A stretch of DNA of 10,252 bases from an uncultured Planctomycetaceae bacterium (GTDB taxonomy: Bacteria; Planctomycetota; Planctomycetia; Pirellulales; JACPPG01). The stretch is taken from positions 1 to 10,252 of the forward strand of contig CAMFLN010000047.1 of assembly GCA_945957305.1 (NCBI GenBank). Reading direction: 5' to 3'. Of the stretch, positions 1-6,236 are shown piece after piece. The translations under genes were made by a program, and so were the position numbers. The notes below the pieces were generated by a model, which worked only from the letters and a program-made list of their open reading frames with translations, had not been told where the DNA came from and ran no database searches. Numbering within the stretch: position 1 is the stretch's first letter; each line of letters starts with the position of its first letter.

Positions 1-87
1 GCCCAACGACGTACCGACCGGAGGCGCGGGAGTGGCCTGGCCGCCAGGGACCTGAAATTTAACTTGTGCGACTAACTGCTTGGCCAT
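1..87 (-). CDS. rplK: 50S ribosomal protein L11, N-terminal fragment
   Basis: Only the first 29 codons are inside the window; the gene continues beyond position 1. The translation begins [20 protein letters not shown] and then shows the PPVG-T-LG segment typical of the L11 N-terminal domain. L11 binds 23S rRNA at the base of the ribosomal stalk, in the GTPase-associated centre where EF-Tu and EF-G act. The ATG is at 87-85. No strong Shine-Dalgarno is visible before it; the upstream sequence ends ATAGCCGTC. It lies 126 bp after nusG in the same direction, the conserved nusG-rplK order. The family call rests on the N-terminal motif and the synteny, and both agree. Confidence 0.93.
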   Translation of the reverse strand, partial: MAKQLVAQVKFQVPGGQATPAPPVGTSLG

Positions 88-160
88 GACGGCTATTCAC
101 TCGAAAAAAGTATGCGGTAGTTGTCCGTCGAATCGCCGGTCTTCCGCAGGTCGTCGACTG

Positions 161-196
161 TGCGATCACAGTCAGTGCTGCGACCACAGTCAGTGC
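161..196. repeat. 18-bp tandem duplication in the nusG-rplK gap
   Basis: Positions 161-178 and 179-196 are adjacent copies of TGCGAYCACAGTCAGTGC, differing at one base (T166 versus C184). On the transcribed strand the unit reads GCACTGACTGTGRTCGCA. It lies between the nusG stop and the rplK start, in the probable rplK leader. The role is unknown. It could be a slippage product or a tandem protein or RNA recognition element. Confidence 0.85.
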
Positions 197-213
197 AATG
201 ACGGCCCGCCCAA

Positions 214-996
214 TTACAGCGACTCGATCTGCCAGTATTCCAATTCGACGGGGGTTGAACGACCGAAAATATTGATCATCACGGTGACGCGACCATTCTG
301 TTCGTCGATGCTGTCGACATCCCCCTCGAAATTCTCGAACGTCCCTTCCGTGATTTTTACGCGATCGCCCGGCTTGCAGCTGATCTTCAGCTTGGGCGCC
401 TCGTCGGTCTTCTCCTCAGCCTTCGAAACAATCCGGCTCACTTCGCTCGGCAACATCGGGCTAGGCTTACCGCCCGAGCCGGTGAAGTCGCCAATGCCGG
501 GGGTCTCGCGCACGAGAAACCACGAGTCCTCCGTGATTTCCATATGCACGACGATGTAGCCGGGATAAAGCTTCCGCTTCACGACCCGCTTCTTGCCGGC
601 CTTGAACTCGGTCACCGTCTCAGTCGGCACGATAATGTCGCCGAAGAAGTCTTGCAGACCCGCGATTTTGATGCGTCGCTCCAAGGCGTCGCGAATCGAA
701 TCCTCGCGATTGCTCTGCACCTTCAAGATGTACCAGTGCCGTACGCCTGTCGGTTGGGGCAATGTTTCTTCCAGCGGCGCCGCGGTGCCGTCGCCGCCGT
801 CATCCTCGGGCGCCACGTGACGCGGAGCTGGCGCTTCTTCGGCCGCCGCATCGTCGACAGGCGCAATTGGCTCAGGCACAACGGGCTCAGGCGCAGAGGA
901 CGACAGCCCACCCGCAGGCCCACCCGCAGGCAAGTCGACCGGTGTATCGCCACCGGCAGCCAAGGGCTCATCCATTGGTTCGCTCATCTCGTCCAT
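214..996 (-). CDS. nusG: Transcription termination/antitermination factor NusG with long N-terminal extension
   Basis: NusG binds RNA polymerase, promotes processive elongation and links it to Rho or the ribosome. From the ATG at 996 the protein has 260 residues, against about 175-190 in most bacteria. Residues about 85-193 form the NGN domain: a WYILKVQSNRE start, RKLYPGYIVV in the middle, then RETPGIGDFTGSGGKP. A C-terminal KOW domain spans about 207-245, with KPGDRVKI and FENFEGDV. The first ~84 residues are low-complexity, rich in Pro, Ala, Gly and acidic residues and probably disordered, and include a PAGG-PAGG duplication. The start is uncertain: a GTG at 1032 adds 12 residues, an ATG at 987 removes three, and none has a strong ribosome binding site. 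It follows secE closely, as in most bacteria. Confidence 0.96.
   Translation of the reverse strand: MDEMSEPMDEPLAAGGDTPVDLPAGGPAGGLSSSAPEPVVPEPIAPVDDAAAEEAPAPRHVAPEDDGGDGTAAPLEETLPQPTGVRHWYILKVQSNREDSIRDALERRIKIAGLQDFFGDIIVPTETVTEFKAGKKRVVKRKLYPGYIVVHMEITEDSWFLVRETPGIGDFTGSGGKPSPMLPSEVSRIVSKAEEKTDEAPKLKISCKPGDRVKITEGTFENFEGDVDSIDEQNGRVTVMINIFGRSTPVELEYWQIESL
906..929. repeat. 12-bp tandem repeat inside nusG
   Basis: GCCCACCCGCAG occurs twice back to back, at 906-917 and 918-929. Read on the minus strand it encodes the PAGG-PAGG part of the NusG N-terminal extension. A looser repeat beside it encodes VVPEP-IAP. Being a multiple of three, the unit can expand or contract without breaking the frame. 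Confidence 0.85.
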
Positions 997-1048
997 CGCT
1001 GCCTGAAAAATTCCGCGTCCGCGGTCGACCACAGTGGCGCGCCGCCGA

Positions 1049-1585
1049 CTAACCGATGACCCCGATCAACTTCAGCAACAAACGCCACAACAGGTCGTAG
1101 CCGAACAAGATCAACGCCAAACCGAACACCGTCACAATGACCACGATCGTGCTGCGAAACATTTCGCCGCGCGACGGCCACGACACCTTGTTCATTTCCG
1201 CTTCGACGGCGATCAAGAAGTCGGCGATCCGCGGCACGTTCACCGCGCGAAACGCCAACCACACGCCGGCAAACACCAAAATCGTCGGCAACGCGATTCG
1301 TGCGTAGCCGTTCACTCGCTCATATGTCAACTTACGACTATTGATCAATTCCAGCTGTTCGCCCACGGGCTCTTCGCCCGCCGCTGGCTCGACCAGGATC
1401 AAACTCGTAAGCGGCAAGGCCTTGTCGCTCAGGTAATCCAAGAGCGACCAGCCGGCCAAGCCGATGACGACCGCCAACACGAAAAATGTGGCTTGTCGCG
1501 CGACCCGCCCCTGGCTTCGCTTGTAGAAGCCGGTGCTGAACCAATCACGCCACCAAACGCTGACGGCTGTATTTGCTTCTTTCAT
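1049..1585 (-). CDS. secE: Preprotein translocase subunit SecE
   Basis: SecE is the essential small membrane subunit that clamps SecY in the SecYEG protein-export channel. The 178-residue protein has three predicted membrane segments: about 31-50 (ATFFVLAVVIGLAGW), about 95-114 and about 145-168. Before the last one is the family signature, an amphipathic stretch around 123-146 containing EAEMNKVSWPSRGEMFRST. Three-segment SecE proteins occur in E. coli and related groups, while many bacteria have a single segment. The loop at 51-93 is longer than I would expect. The ATG lies at 1585-1583, preceded by GGGATAGCTTGGGTAT, which gives only a weak Shine-Dalgarno. It sits between tRNA-Trp and nusG, the conserved context. 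Confidence 0.95.
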   Translation of the reverse strand: MKEANTAVSVWWRDWFSTGFYKRSQGRVARQATFFVLAVVIGLAGWSLLDYLSDKALPLTSLILVEPAAGEEPVGEQLELINSRKLTYERVNGYARIALPTILVFAGVWLAFRAVNVPRIADFLIAVEAEMNKVSWPSRGEMFRSTIVVIVTVFGLALILFGYDLLWRLLLKLIGVIG

Positions 1586-1594
1586 ATACCCAAG

Positions 1595-1637
1595 CTATCC
1601 CAGCGCGGCTGTTATCCCAGCGACCGTTATCCCTGCG
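1595..1637. repeat. Three imperfect repeats just upstream of secE
   Basis: The cores YTATCCCAGCG occur at 1595-1605 and 1612-1622, with a variant TTATCCCTGCG at 1627-1637 (spacings 17 and 15). On the transcribed strand these read CGCNGGGATAR, the last copy ending 9 bases before the secE ATG and so overlapping the ribosome binding region. Function unknown. Confidence 0.7.
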
Positions 1638-1932
1638 CGACTTTCTTGCGAAAGGCGAGCTTCGTGCTCAAGCGACGCGCGCCAGCGACTTGTTGCATTG
1701 AGTAAACCTGCCTTGCGGCACTTCACTGCGAGGCGTGCACCATCAAGGATTGCACGCTGCAACAAGTCGACCAGCCGGCCCCCGCCGTCCAGCCCCGCTT
1801 CAATCGGGCCAGACATCTGCGTTTCTCACTACCTACAACGCTTCTACAGCAACGCCTATCCTCGGCGAGAACACCGAGGCCTTACGCCGCCCCTGGGAGC
1901 GACGCCAAGCCCAGTGTTATCGCCAACTATCA
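1638..1932. other. Intergenic stretch between tRNA-Trp and secE, no gene recognised
   Basis: With the repeats next to secE, the gap between tRNA-Trp and secE is about 347 bp. Many bacteria carry rpmG (ribosomal protein L33) here, but I find no L33-like reading frame with its cysteine pairs. A 73-codon frame at 1816-1595 lacks a recognisable product. A small hairpin is possible at 1860-1865/1874-1879 (CCTCGG/CCGAGG, 8-nt loop) without a T-run. No convincing promoter was found. Confidence 0.5.
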
Positions 1933-2008
1933 TGGCAGGGGCGGCGGGAATCGAACTCGCAACCTCTGGTTTTGGAGACCAGCGCTCTGCCAATTGAGCT
2001 ACGCCCCT
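1933..2008 (-). tRNA. tRNA-Trp (anticodon CCA)
   Basis: The minus strand folds as a cloverleaf. The acceptor arms are AGGGGCG at 2008-2002 and CGCCCCT at 1943-1937. The D arm contains TAGCTCAATTGGCAGAGC. The anticodon loop CTCCAAA carries CCA, and the T loop is TTCGATT. Discriminator G is followed by a genome-encoded CCA at 1935-1933; none of the other four tRNAs in the window encodes CCA. One apparent A-C mismatch is seen in the T stem. It lies 56 bp after the tuf stop. Confidence 0.97.
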
Positions 2009-2064
2009 CAAGGTCCTTTTCCGCCCACTTCAGCGGCCGCTCTTGCGACCACCTACTCAAACAT

Positions 2065-3264
2065 TTACTCCAAAATCTTCGTCACGACGCCCGAGCCCAC
2101 CGTCTTGCCACCCTCGCGGATAGCGAAACGGACGCCATCGTCCATTGCGATCGGGCTGATCAGCTCGATGCTCAGGCGGGCGTTGTCACCGGGCATGCAC
2201 ATTTCGGCATCACCCAACAGGTTCGAGCTGCCGGTGACGTCCGTTGTGCGGAAGTAGAACTGCGGGCGATAGCCGCTAAAGAACGGCGTATGACGTCCAC
2301 CTTCCTCCTTCGACAAGACGTAAACTTCGGCCTCGAACTTGGTATGCGGAGTGATCGAACCCGGCTTGGCCAGCACCTGACCACGCTCGATGTCGTCACG
2401 CTTGATACCGCGGAGCAAGCAACCGACGTTATCGCCGGCCTGCCCCTTATCGAGCGTCTTGTTGAACATTTCCACGCCGGTGACGGTGGTCTTACGACCT
2501 TCCTTCGTCAAACCGACCACTTCGATTTCATCGCCGACGTTCACCACGCCGCGTTCGATACGACCCGTGGCTACGGTGCCGCGGCCTTCGATCGAGAAGA
2601 CGTCTTCGACCGCCATCAAGAACGGCTTGTCGACTTCACGCGGCGGCTCGGGGATGTAGCTGTCGACCGCGTCGAGCAACTCGGCAATGCACTTCGTTGC
2701 TTCGGGATCCTTCGGGTTTTCGTAAGCCGGACGAGCCGCACCACGAATGATGGGAATTTCGTCCCCCGGGAAACCATAGTGCGTCAACAGCTCACGGAGT
2801 TCCATTTCGACCAACTCGAGCAACTCAGGGTCGTCGACCAGGTCGCACTTGTTCAAGAAGCAAACCAGGGCCGGCACACCGACCTGGCGAGCCAGCAGAA
2901 TGTGCTCGCGAGTTTGCGGCATCGGACCGTCGGCGGCCGACACGACCAGGATCGCCCCGTCCATTTGAGCGGCGCCGGTGATCATGTTCTTGATAAAGTC
3001 GGCGTGACCCGGACAGTCAATGTGAGCATAGTGACGCTTCTCGGTCTCGTACTCGACGTGGCTGACGGCGATGGTCACAGTCTTGGTTTCGTCGCGGACC
3101 GTACCCCCCTTGGCGATGTCGGCATACGACTTGAAACTCGCCAACCCCTTGGCGGCCTGCACCGAAAGCAGGGCTCCGGTGAGGGTCGTTTTACCATGGT
3201 CAATGTGGCCGATCGTCCCGACGTTGACGTGAGGCTTCTTTCGCTCGAAGGTCGCTTTAGCCAT
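2065..3264 (-). CDS. tuf: Translation elongation factor Tu (EF-Tu)
   Basis: EF-Tu is the GTPase that carries aminoacyl-tRNA to the ribosomal A site. The 399-residue protein has the P-loop GHIDHGKTT near residue 19, DCPGHADF (switch II, catalytic His) and NKCD (guanine specificity), followed by the two beta-barrel domains ([38 protein letters not shown]). Switch I is unusual: where most bacteria have EEKARGITINTSHVEY, this protein has [16 protein letters not shown]. The essential switch I Thr is kept, but Arg-Gly becomes Lys-Thr and Asn-Thr becomes Ala-Val. The ATG at 3264-3262 is preceded by AGAGGGAGATTGGATAGCA, with GGAG 11 bases and GGA 5 bases from the start. tRNA-Thr(GGT) lies just upstream and tRNA-Trp downstream, so it is probably co-transcribed with the tRNAs. 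Confidence 0.98.
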   Translation of the reverse strand: MAKATFERKKPHVNVGTIGHIDHGKTTLTGALLSVQAAKGLASFKSYADIAKGGTVRDETKTVTIAVSHVEYETEKRHYAHIDCPGHADFIKNMITGAAQMDGAILVVSAADGPMPQTREHILLARQVGVPALVCFLNKCDLVDDPELLELVEMELRELLTHYGFPGDEIPIIRGAARPAYENPKDPEATKCIAELLDAVDSYIPEPPREVDKPFLMAVEDVFSIEGRGTVATGRIERGVVNVGDEIEVVGLTKEGRKTTVTGVEMFNKTLDKGQAGDNVGCLLRGIKRDDIERGQVLAKPGSITPHTKFEAEVYVLSKEEGGRHTPFFSGYRPQFYFRTTDVTGSSNLLGDAEMCMPGDNARLSIELISPIAMDDGVRFAIREGGKTVGSGVVTKILE

Positions 3265-3343
3265 TGCTATCCAATCTCCCTCTACTTGGGCTTAACCGTT
3301 TGGTCGTTAACTTGTCTTTCCGATCAACGCGATATTCAAAAAG

Positions 3344-3416
<73 letters not shown>

Positions 3417-3652
3417 CTACCTCGGCCGCCGCAGACGGCTTCGCACACTTGCGGCTTCGCACACTGCGGCTGGGCACGCTGCGACATCTTGCGACAACGA
3501 AACCCGCATCGCCGTGACGGCGGAAAGCCGCAGCCCATCGCGACTGCCAGGATCCACCTACCGCTCACGCCAGAAGCTGCGTCATCCGCAATCCGCCCGA
3601 CCCTCCTCACCTAACCTCGAACATTGCACATCTCTAAAAACCGCCACCACCA
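3417..3652. other. Spacer between tRNA-Gly and tRNA-Thr(GGT), with a 14-bp repeat
   Basis: This 236-bp spacer holds no recognisable gene. CGGCTTCGCACACT occurs at 3436-3449 and again at 3452-3465, followed by a degenerate partial copy. The spacers between these tRNAs are much longer than in E. coli. They should be removed during processing if the cluster is one transcript. No internal promoter was identified with confidence. Confidence 0.55.
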
Positions 3653-3723
3653 AGCGGGTGAAGGGAATCGAACCCTCGTCTTCAGCTTGGAAGGCTATTG
3701 CTCTACCATTGAGCTACACCCGC
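3653..3723 (-). tRNA. tRNA-Gly (anticodon TCC)
   Basis: The acceptor stem is GCGGGTG (3723-3717) with CACCCGC (3660-3654). The D arm contains TAGCTCAATGGTAGAGC. The anticodon loop CTTCCAA carries TCC. The T stem GAGGG/CCCTT encloses TTCGATT with one G-T pair. The outer anticodon-stem pair is A-A. CCA is not encoded. It corresponds to E. coli glyT in order and anticodon. Confidence 0.96.
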
Positions 3724-3890
3724 GAACTCGCCAACCGGCCCAACAACCGCTGCCAGCCACCTCGCAGGCCGAACTCGCACACACCTCGCACCGGCCGACA
3801 CCTACCCACTTCACGCCCCTACGGCATCAAGGGGCCGACATTTCGTTTTTCACTCTCTCGCAGCAACAAGCAAGTACGGCCATAGGGTAA

Positions 3891-3972
3891 TGGGGGGTAC
3901 AGGATTCGAACCTGTGAAGGCATAGCCATCAGATTTACAGTCTGACCCCTTTGACCGCTCGGGAAACCCCCC
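3891..3972 (-). tRNA. tRNA-Tyr (anticodon GTA)
   Basis: This is a class II tRNA of 82 bases. The acceptor stem is GGGGGGT (3972-3966) with ACCCCCC (3898-3892). The anticodon stem TCAGA/TCTGA encloses CTGTAAA (anticodon GTA). A long variable arm can pair GGC with GCC. The T stem ACAGG/CCTGT encloses TTCGAAT. Discriminator is A, and TTA rather than CCA follows. It corresponds to E. coli tyrU. Confidence 0.96.
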
Positions 3973-4053
3973 GTGGCCGGTCACTATCCTCTTACAATTT
4001 CACAGCTTAGGGGCCATTCCTCCCGCTCGCCGCCGCAGAACTTTCGTCTACGA

Positions 4054-4126
4054 AGCTAGCGGAGGGACTTGAACCCACAACCTGCTGATTACAAATCAGC
4101 TGCTCTGCCAATTGAGCTACGCTAGC
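4054..4126 (-). tRNA. tRNA-Thr (anticodon TGT)
   Basis: First tRNA of the cluster. The acceptor stem is GCTAGCG (4126-4120) with CGCTAGC (4061-4055). The D arm contains TAGCTCAATTGGCAGAGC. The anticodon stem GCTGA/TCAGC encloses TTTGTAA (anticodon TGT). The T stem GTGGG/CCCTC has one T-T mismatch around loop TTCAAGT. CCA is not encoded. It corresponds to E. coli thrU. Confidence 0.95.
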
Positions 4127-4153
4127 CTATGAGACCCGCTACGAAAACCAGTA

Positions 4154-4181
4154 AATATAATGAACTTCCCGAGGCCTGCAA
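4154..4181 (-). promoter_or_regulatory. Candidate promoter of the tRNA-tuf operon
   Basis: On the minus strand a TATATT (4159-4154) is preceded, after 16 bases, by TTGCAG (4181-4176). This places a start near 4147, about 20 bases before the mature end of tRNA-Thr(TGT). The -10 matches the consensus well and the -35 only at TTG. This is the most A/T-rich spot upstream of the cluster. Based on consensus only. Confidence 0.45.
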
Positions 4182-4187
4182 TATCTC

Positions 4188-4209
4188 CGCCCGGGAAAAT
4201 CACCGGGCG
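4188..4209. repeat. GC-rich inverted repeat just upstream of the tRNA promoter
   Basis: CGCCCGG (4188-4194) pairs with CCGGGCG (4203-4209) around an 8-base A-rich loop. It ends seven bases before the candidate -35 box on the upstream side. A very similar hairpin occurs at 6651-6671. It could be an operator or an RNA hairpin; no T-run follows it on the minus strand. Confidence 0.5.
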
Positions 4210-4359
4210 CAATCGCCTCCCTCGCCCTCAGCCCAGAAAACTCGCCCAGCCACTTAAGACGGACCGAAAAACAACCCCGCCACTTGCCCGGGCGACCGAA
4301 CAGCTGGTGCTGACGGCCTCCTCACGAGTAGCCAGGAAGGGACATCGAGTTTCGGTCGG

Positions 4360-4391
4360 GAGCTAGATCCGCCTTTCCGAGCTAGATCCGC
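4360..4391. repeat. 13-bp direct repeat GAGCTAGATCCGC
   Basis: Two identical copies at 4360-4372 and 4379-4391, separated by 6 bp (period 19, close to two helical turns). They lie in the 426-bp gap between the sigma factor gene and the first tRNA, beside a large palindrome. The spacing would suit two proteins bound on the same face of DNA, but the function is unknown. Confidence 0.75.
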
Positions 4392-4393
4392 TA

Positions 4394-4441
4394 TCTGGCG
4401 GCGCCACGAAACACGCCGCCAGAGAATTCTCCGGCGGCGTG
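4394..4441 (-). terminator. 30-bp palindrome with competing hairpin downstream of the sigma gene
   Basis: Positions 4412-4441 form an inverted repeat centred in GAGAATTCTC, with outer arms CACGCCGCC and GGCGGCGTG and a single mismatched pair (4421/4432). The left arm can pair instead with TCTGGCGGCG at 4394-4403, giving a perfect 10-bp stem with a 10-base loop. The structure begins 111 bp after the sigma factor stop. On the minus strand only TTT follows the palindrome, so a classic intrinsic terminator is doubtful. The exclusive pairing also suits an attenuator-like switch or a dyad operator. Confidence 0.4.
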
Positions 4442-4552
4442 CAGATTGAACACGACTGAACGCTTATCGCGAATTAAGTATCGCGTTTCGGACCGATTTC
4501 GACAAGCGGGCGCACAACAGCACACCCCCGCACACCTGCAGTCCGGGAACCT

Positions 4553-6220
4553 CTACAAACCCGGAACCTCAATGTGCTCCTCCTCAGCAGCCCGGCGGAG
4601 CTTGTCCAAGGCACGCGCTTCGATCTGGCGAATACGCTCCTTGGTCACCCCCATCTCGGCCCCCACCTCTTTCAAGGTCAAAGGCTCTTGACCTCGCGAG
4701 AGACCGAACCTGCTGATGATAATCTTTTGCTCCCGTTCGTCAAGCTTTTCCAGGATTTTGCCGATCTGCCGCTCTCGCAGGTCCTGAGCACTCTCCTGGG
4801 CGTATTGGTCGCTGCGACCATCCTCGGTGGCCGAGAACATCTCGCTAGTGCTCGTGCGGTACCGGTCGCGGTGCCGCAACTCGTCCGGAATCGTGCGGGC
4901 AAAGTTCTTCATGATCGCCCAACTGGCGTACGTGCTGAACTTGTTCCCACGGCCGAAGTCGAACTTCTCGGCAGCACGGATCAATGACATGTTGCCATCA
5001 CTCACAAGCTCGAAGAAATTGTCAGTCGGCGCGACGTGCCGCTTGGCGATCGAGACCACCAACCGCAAATTCGCCCGGACGATCTGGTTCTTCGTGGCGA
5101 TTGCTTCCTCGTAACTGCGCTCGATTTGGTCCATAACGACGCTACGAGCCCGCTGGGGGTCCAACGTCGCGCGCAGCTTACTGGCACGGTATTTCAGGTA
5201 GTTCATCTTGCGGAACAAGTAAACTTCCTGCTCCCGCGTGAGCAAGGGAACCTCGTACAAGCTCGCCAAATAGGTGGGCAGACCGCTCGGCAAGCGCGGC
5301 TTCTTGGGGGGCGGCGGACTGTCCGGAGCCGGTCCCAGAATCACTCGCTCGGCATTCGGCTTGGCGAACATCGGGCTGTCGATGAAATCCAGCGGCAACT
5401 CCATGATCCGCACCGCTCGCATTTCGTGGACCACACGATAAATGCTGGTCTTGGTGCGGCAATGGGTCTTGGCCAGGGCCTCGACCGAGACACCCCGCCG
5501 GTACTGCTGGTAGATCTTCTTCTTCGTGGCCTCGTCCAGCGGTCCGGTCGCATCCGGGAAAATCGCCGACTCGGGGTGCTCCTGGTCGAACTGCTTCAGG
5601 GTGTAGCGGATCGTTTCGACGCTACGCCCCATACGCTCGGCCAGGCGGCGCGTCACTTCGGAGGGGCAGCCGCCGGCTTGAGCCAGGCGACGCGCCTTGA
5701 AGACGATCGTTTCCCGCTCTTCGGACGACAATTGGCTGAACTTCGCCCCGCGGCGGACACGCTCCTCGTTACCGGCGACAAAGCGATCGACCGAACTCTT
5801 CAAGAAGCCGACCCGCTTCCGCCCGTGAAACACAAAGCGACGGCTGACCAACCCCTGCCGCCGCCACCGCGAAATGGTCTTCGTCGAGACCTTGAAACGC
5901 TTGCTCAGCTCGCTGACGGTCAACACCGGTTCGGGCACGGTTTCGACGGGCACATCGGCCGAATCCGAAACGTCCTCGATAAACAGCTGCAAATCGTGCT
6001 TGGCATGCCGCCCCGTCAGGCGGACGTCAGGCGTGCGTTCCGGCCGGAAATCGGTGAGCCGGAAGAACAAATATTCGTAGGTATAGGTGCGCTTCGGATC
6101 GAGCTCCGTCAGCAGCCGCTCGGCGCGATCAACTTGCGCCAGCTTGCGATCGCGGGGCGCGAAGCGCACTTGTTGGTCACGAAGCTCTCGGATGGCAGGG
6201 CTCAGATAATCAGTATGCAT
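4553..6220 (-). CDS. Sigma-70 family RNA polymerase sigma factor with N-terminal HTH segments
   Basis: This 555-residue protein should direct RNA polymerase to promoters. Region 1.2 lies near 313-345 (LYEVPLLTREQEV). Region 2 lies near 377-452 (NLRLVVSIAKRH; EKFDFGRGNKFSTYASW). Region 4 lies near 484-545 (LDEREQKIIISRFGL, then LTLKEVGAEMGVTKERIRQI). Only about 30 residues separate regions 2 and 4, so region 3 is missing. In region 2.4 the second Trp of the usual WWIRQ is Ala and Arg-Gln is Met-Lys. The N-terminal half holds three helix-turn-helix-like segments: about 100-146 (VSELSKRFKVSTKTISRW), 166-211 (RRLAERMGRSVETIRYTL) and 228-275 (VSVEALAKTHCRTKTSIYRV). The start is supported by AAGGAGAAGGGG ending four bases before the ATG. 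It lies upstream of the tRNA-tuf-secE-nusG block on the same strand. Its regulon cannot be told from sequence, and I do not assign a gene symbol. Confidence 0.93.
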   Translation of the reverse strand: MHTDYLSPAIRELRDQQVRFAPRDRKLAQVDRAERLLTELDPKRTYTYEYLFFRLTDFRPERTPDVRLTGRHAKHDLQLFIEDVSDSADVPVETVPEPVLTVSELSKRFKVSTKTISRWRRQGLVSRRFVFHGRKRVGFLKSSVDRFVAGNEERVRRGAKFSQLSSEERETIVFKARRLAQAGGCPSEVTRRLAERMGRSVETIRYTLKQFDQEHPESAIFPDATGPLDEATKKKIYQQYRRGVSVEALAKTHCRTKTSIYRVVHEMRAVRIMELPLDFIDSPMFAKPNAERVILGPAPDSPPPPKKPRLPSGLPTYLASLYEVPLLTREQEVYLFRKMNYLKYRASKLRATLDPQRARSVVMDQIERSYEEAIATKNQIVRANLRLVVSIAKRHVAPTDNFFELVSDGNMSLIRAAEKFDFGRGNKFSTYASWAIMKNFARTIPDELRHRDRYRTSTSEMFSATEDGRSDQYAQESAQDLRERQIGKILEKLDEREQKIIISRFGLSRGQEPLTLKEVGAEMGVTKERIRQIEARALDKLRRAAEEEHIEVPGL

Positions 6221-6224
6221 GGGA

Positions 6225-6236
6225 CCCCTTCTCCTT
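6225..6236 (-). promoter_or_regulatory. Ribosome binding site of the sigma factor gene
   Basis: On the minus strand AAGGAGAAGGGG precedes the ATG at 6220. AAGGAG ends 10 bases and AAGGGG ends 4 bases from the start. It fixes this start rather than an internal one. Confidence 0.75.

Noticed and set aside
1595..1816. 73-codon frame on the minus strand between tRNA-Trp and secE
   Set aside because: No known family, no clear ribosome binding site, and it ends in the secE-proximal repeats. It is not L33. A small gene cannot be fully excluded.
3436..3465. Short repeats in the tRNA spacers as a CRISPR array
   Set aside because: Only two 14-bp copies with a 2-bp gap, no regular unique spacers and no cas genes nearby.
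4412..4441. Classic Rho-independent terminator at the large palindrome
   Set aside because: Only three T residues follow the stem on the minus strand. It is listed as a low-confidence terminator or regulatory dyad rather than a firm intrinsic terminator.
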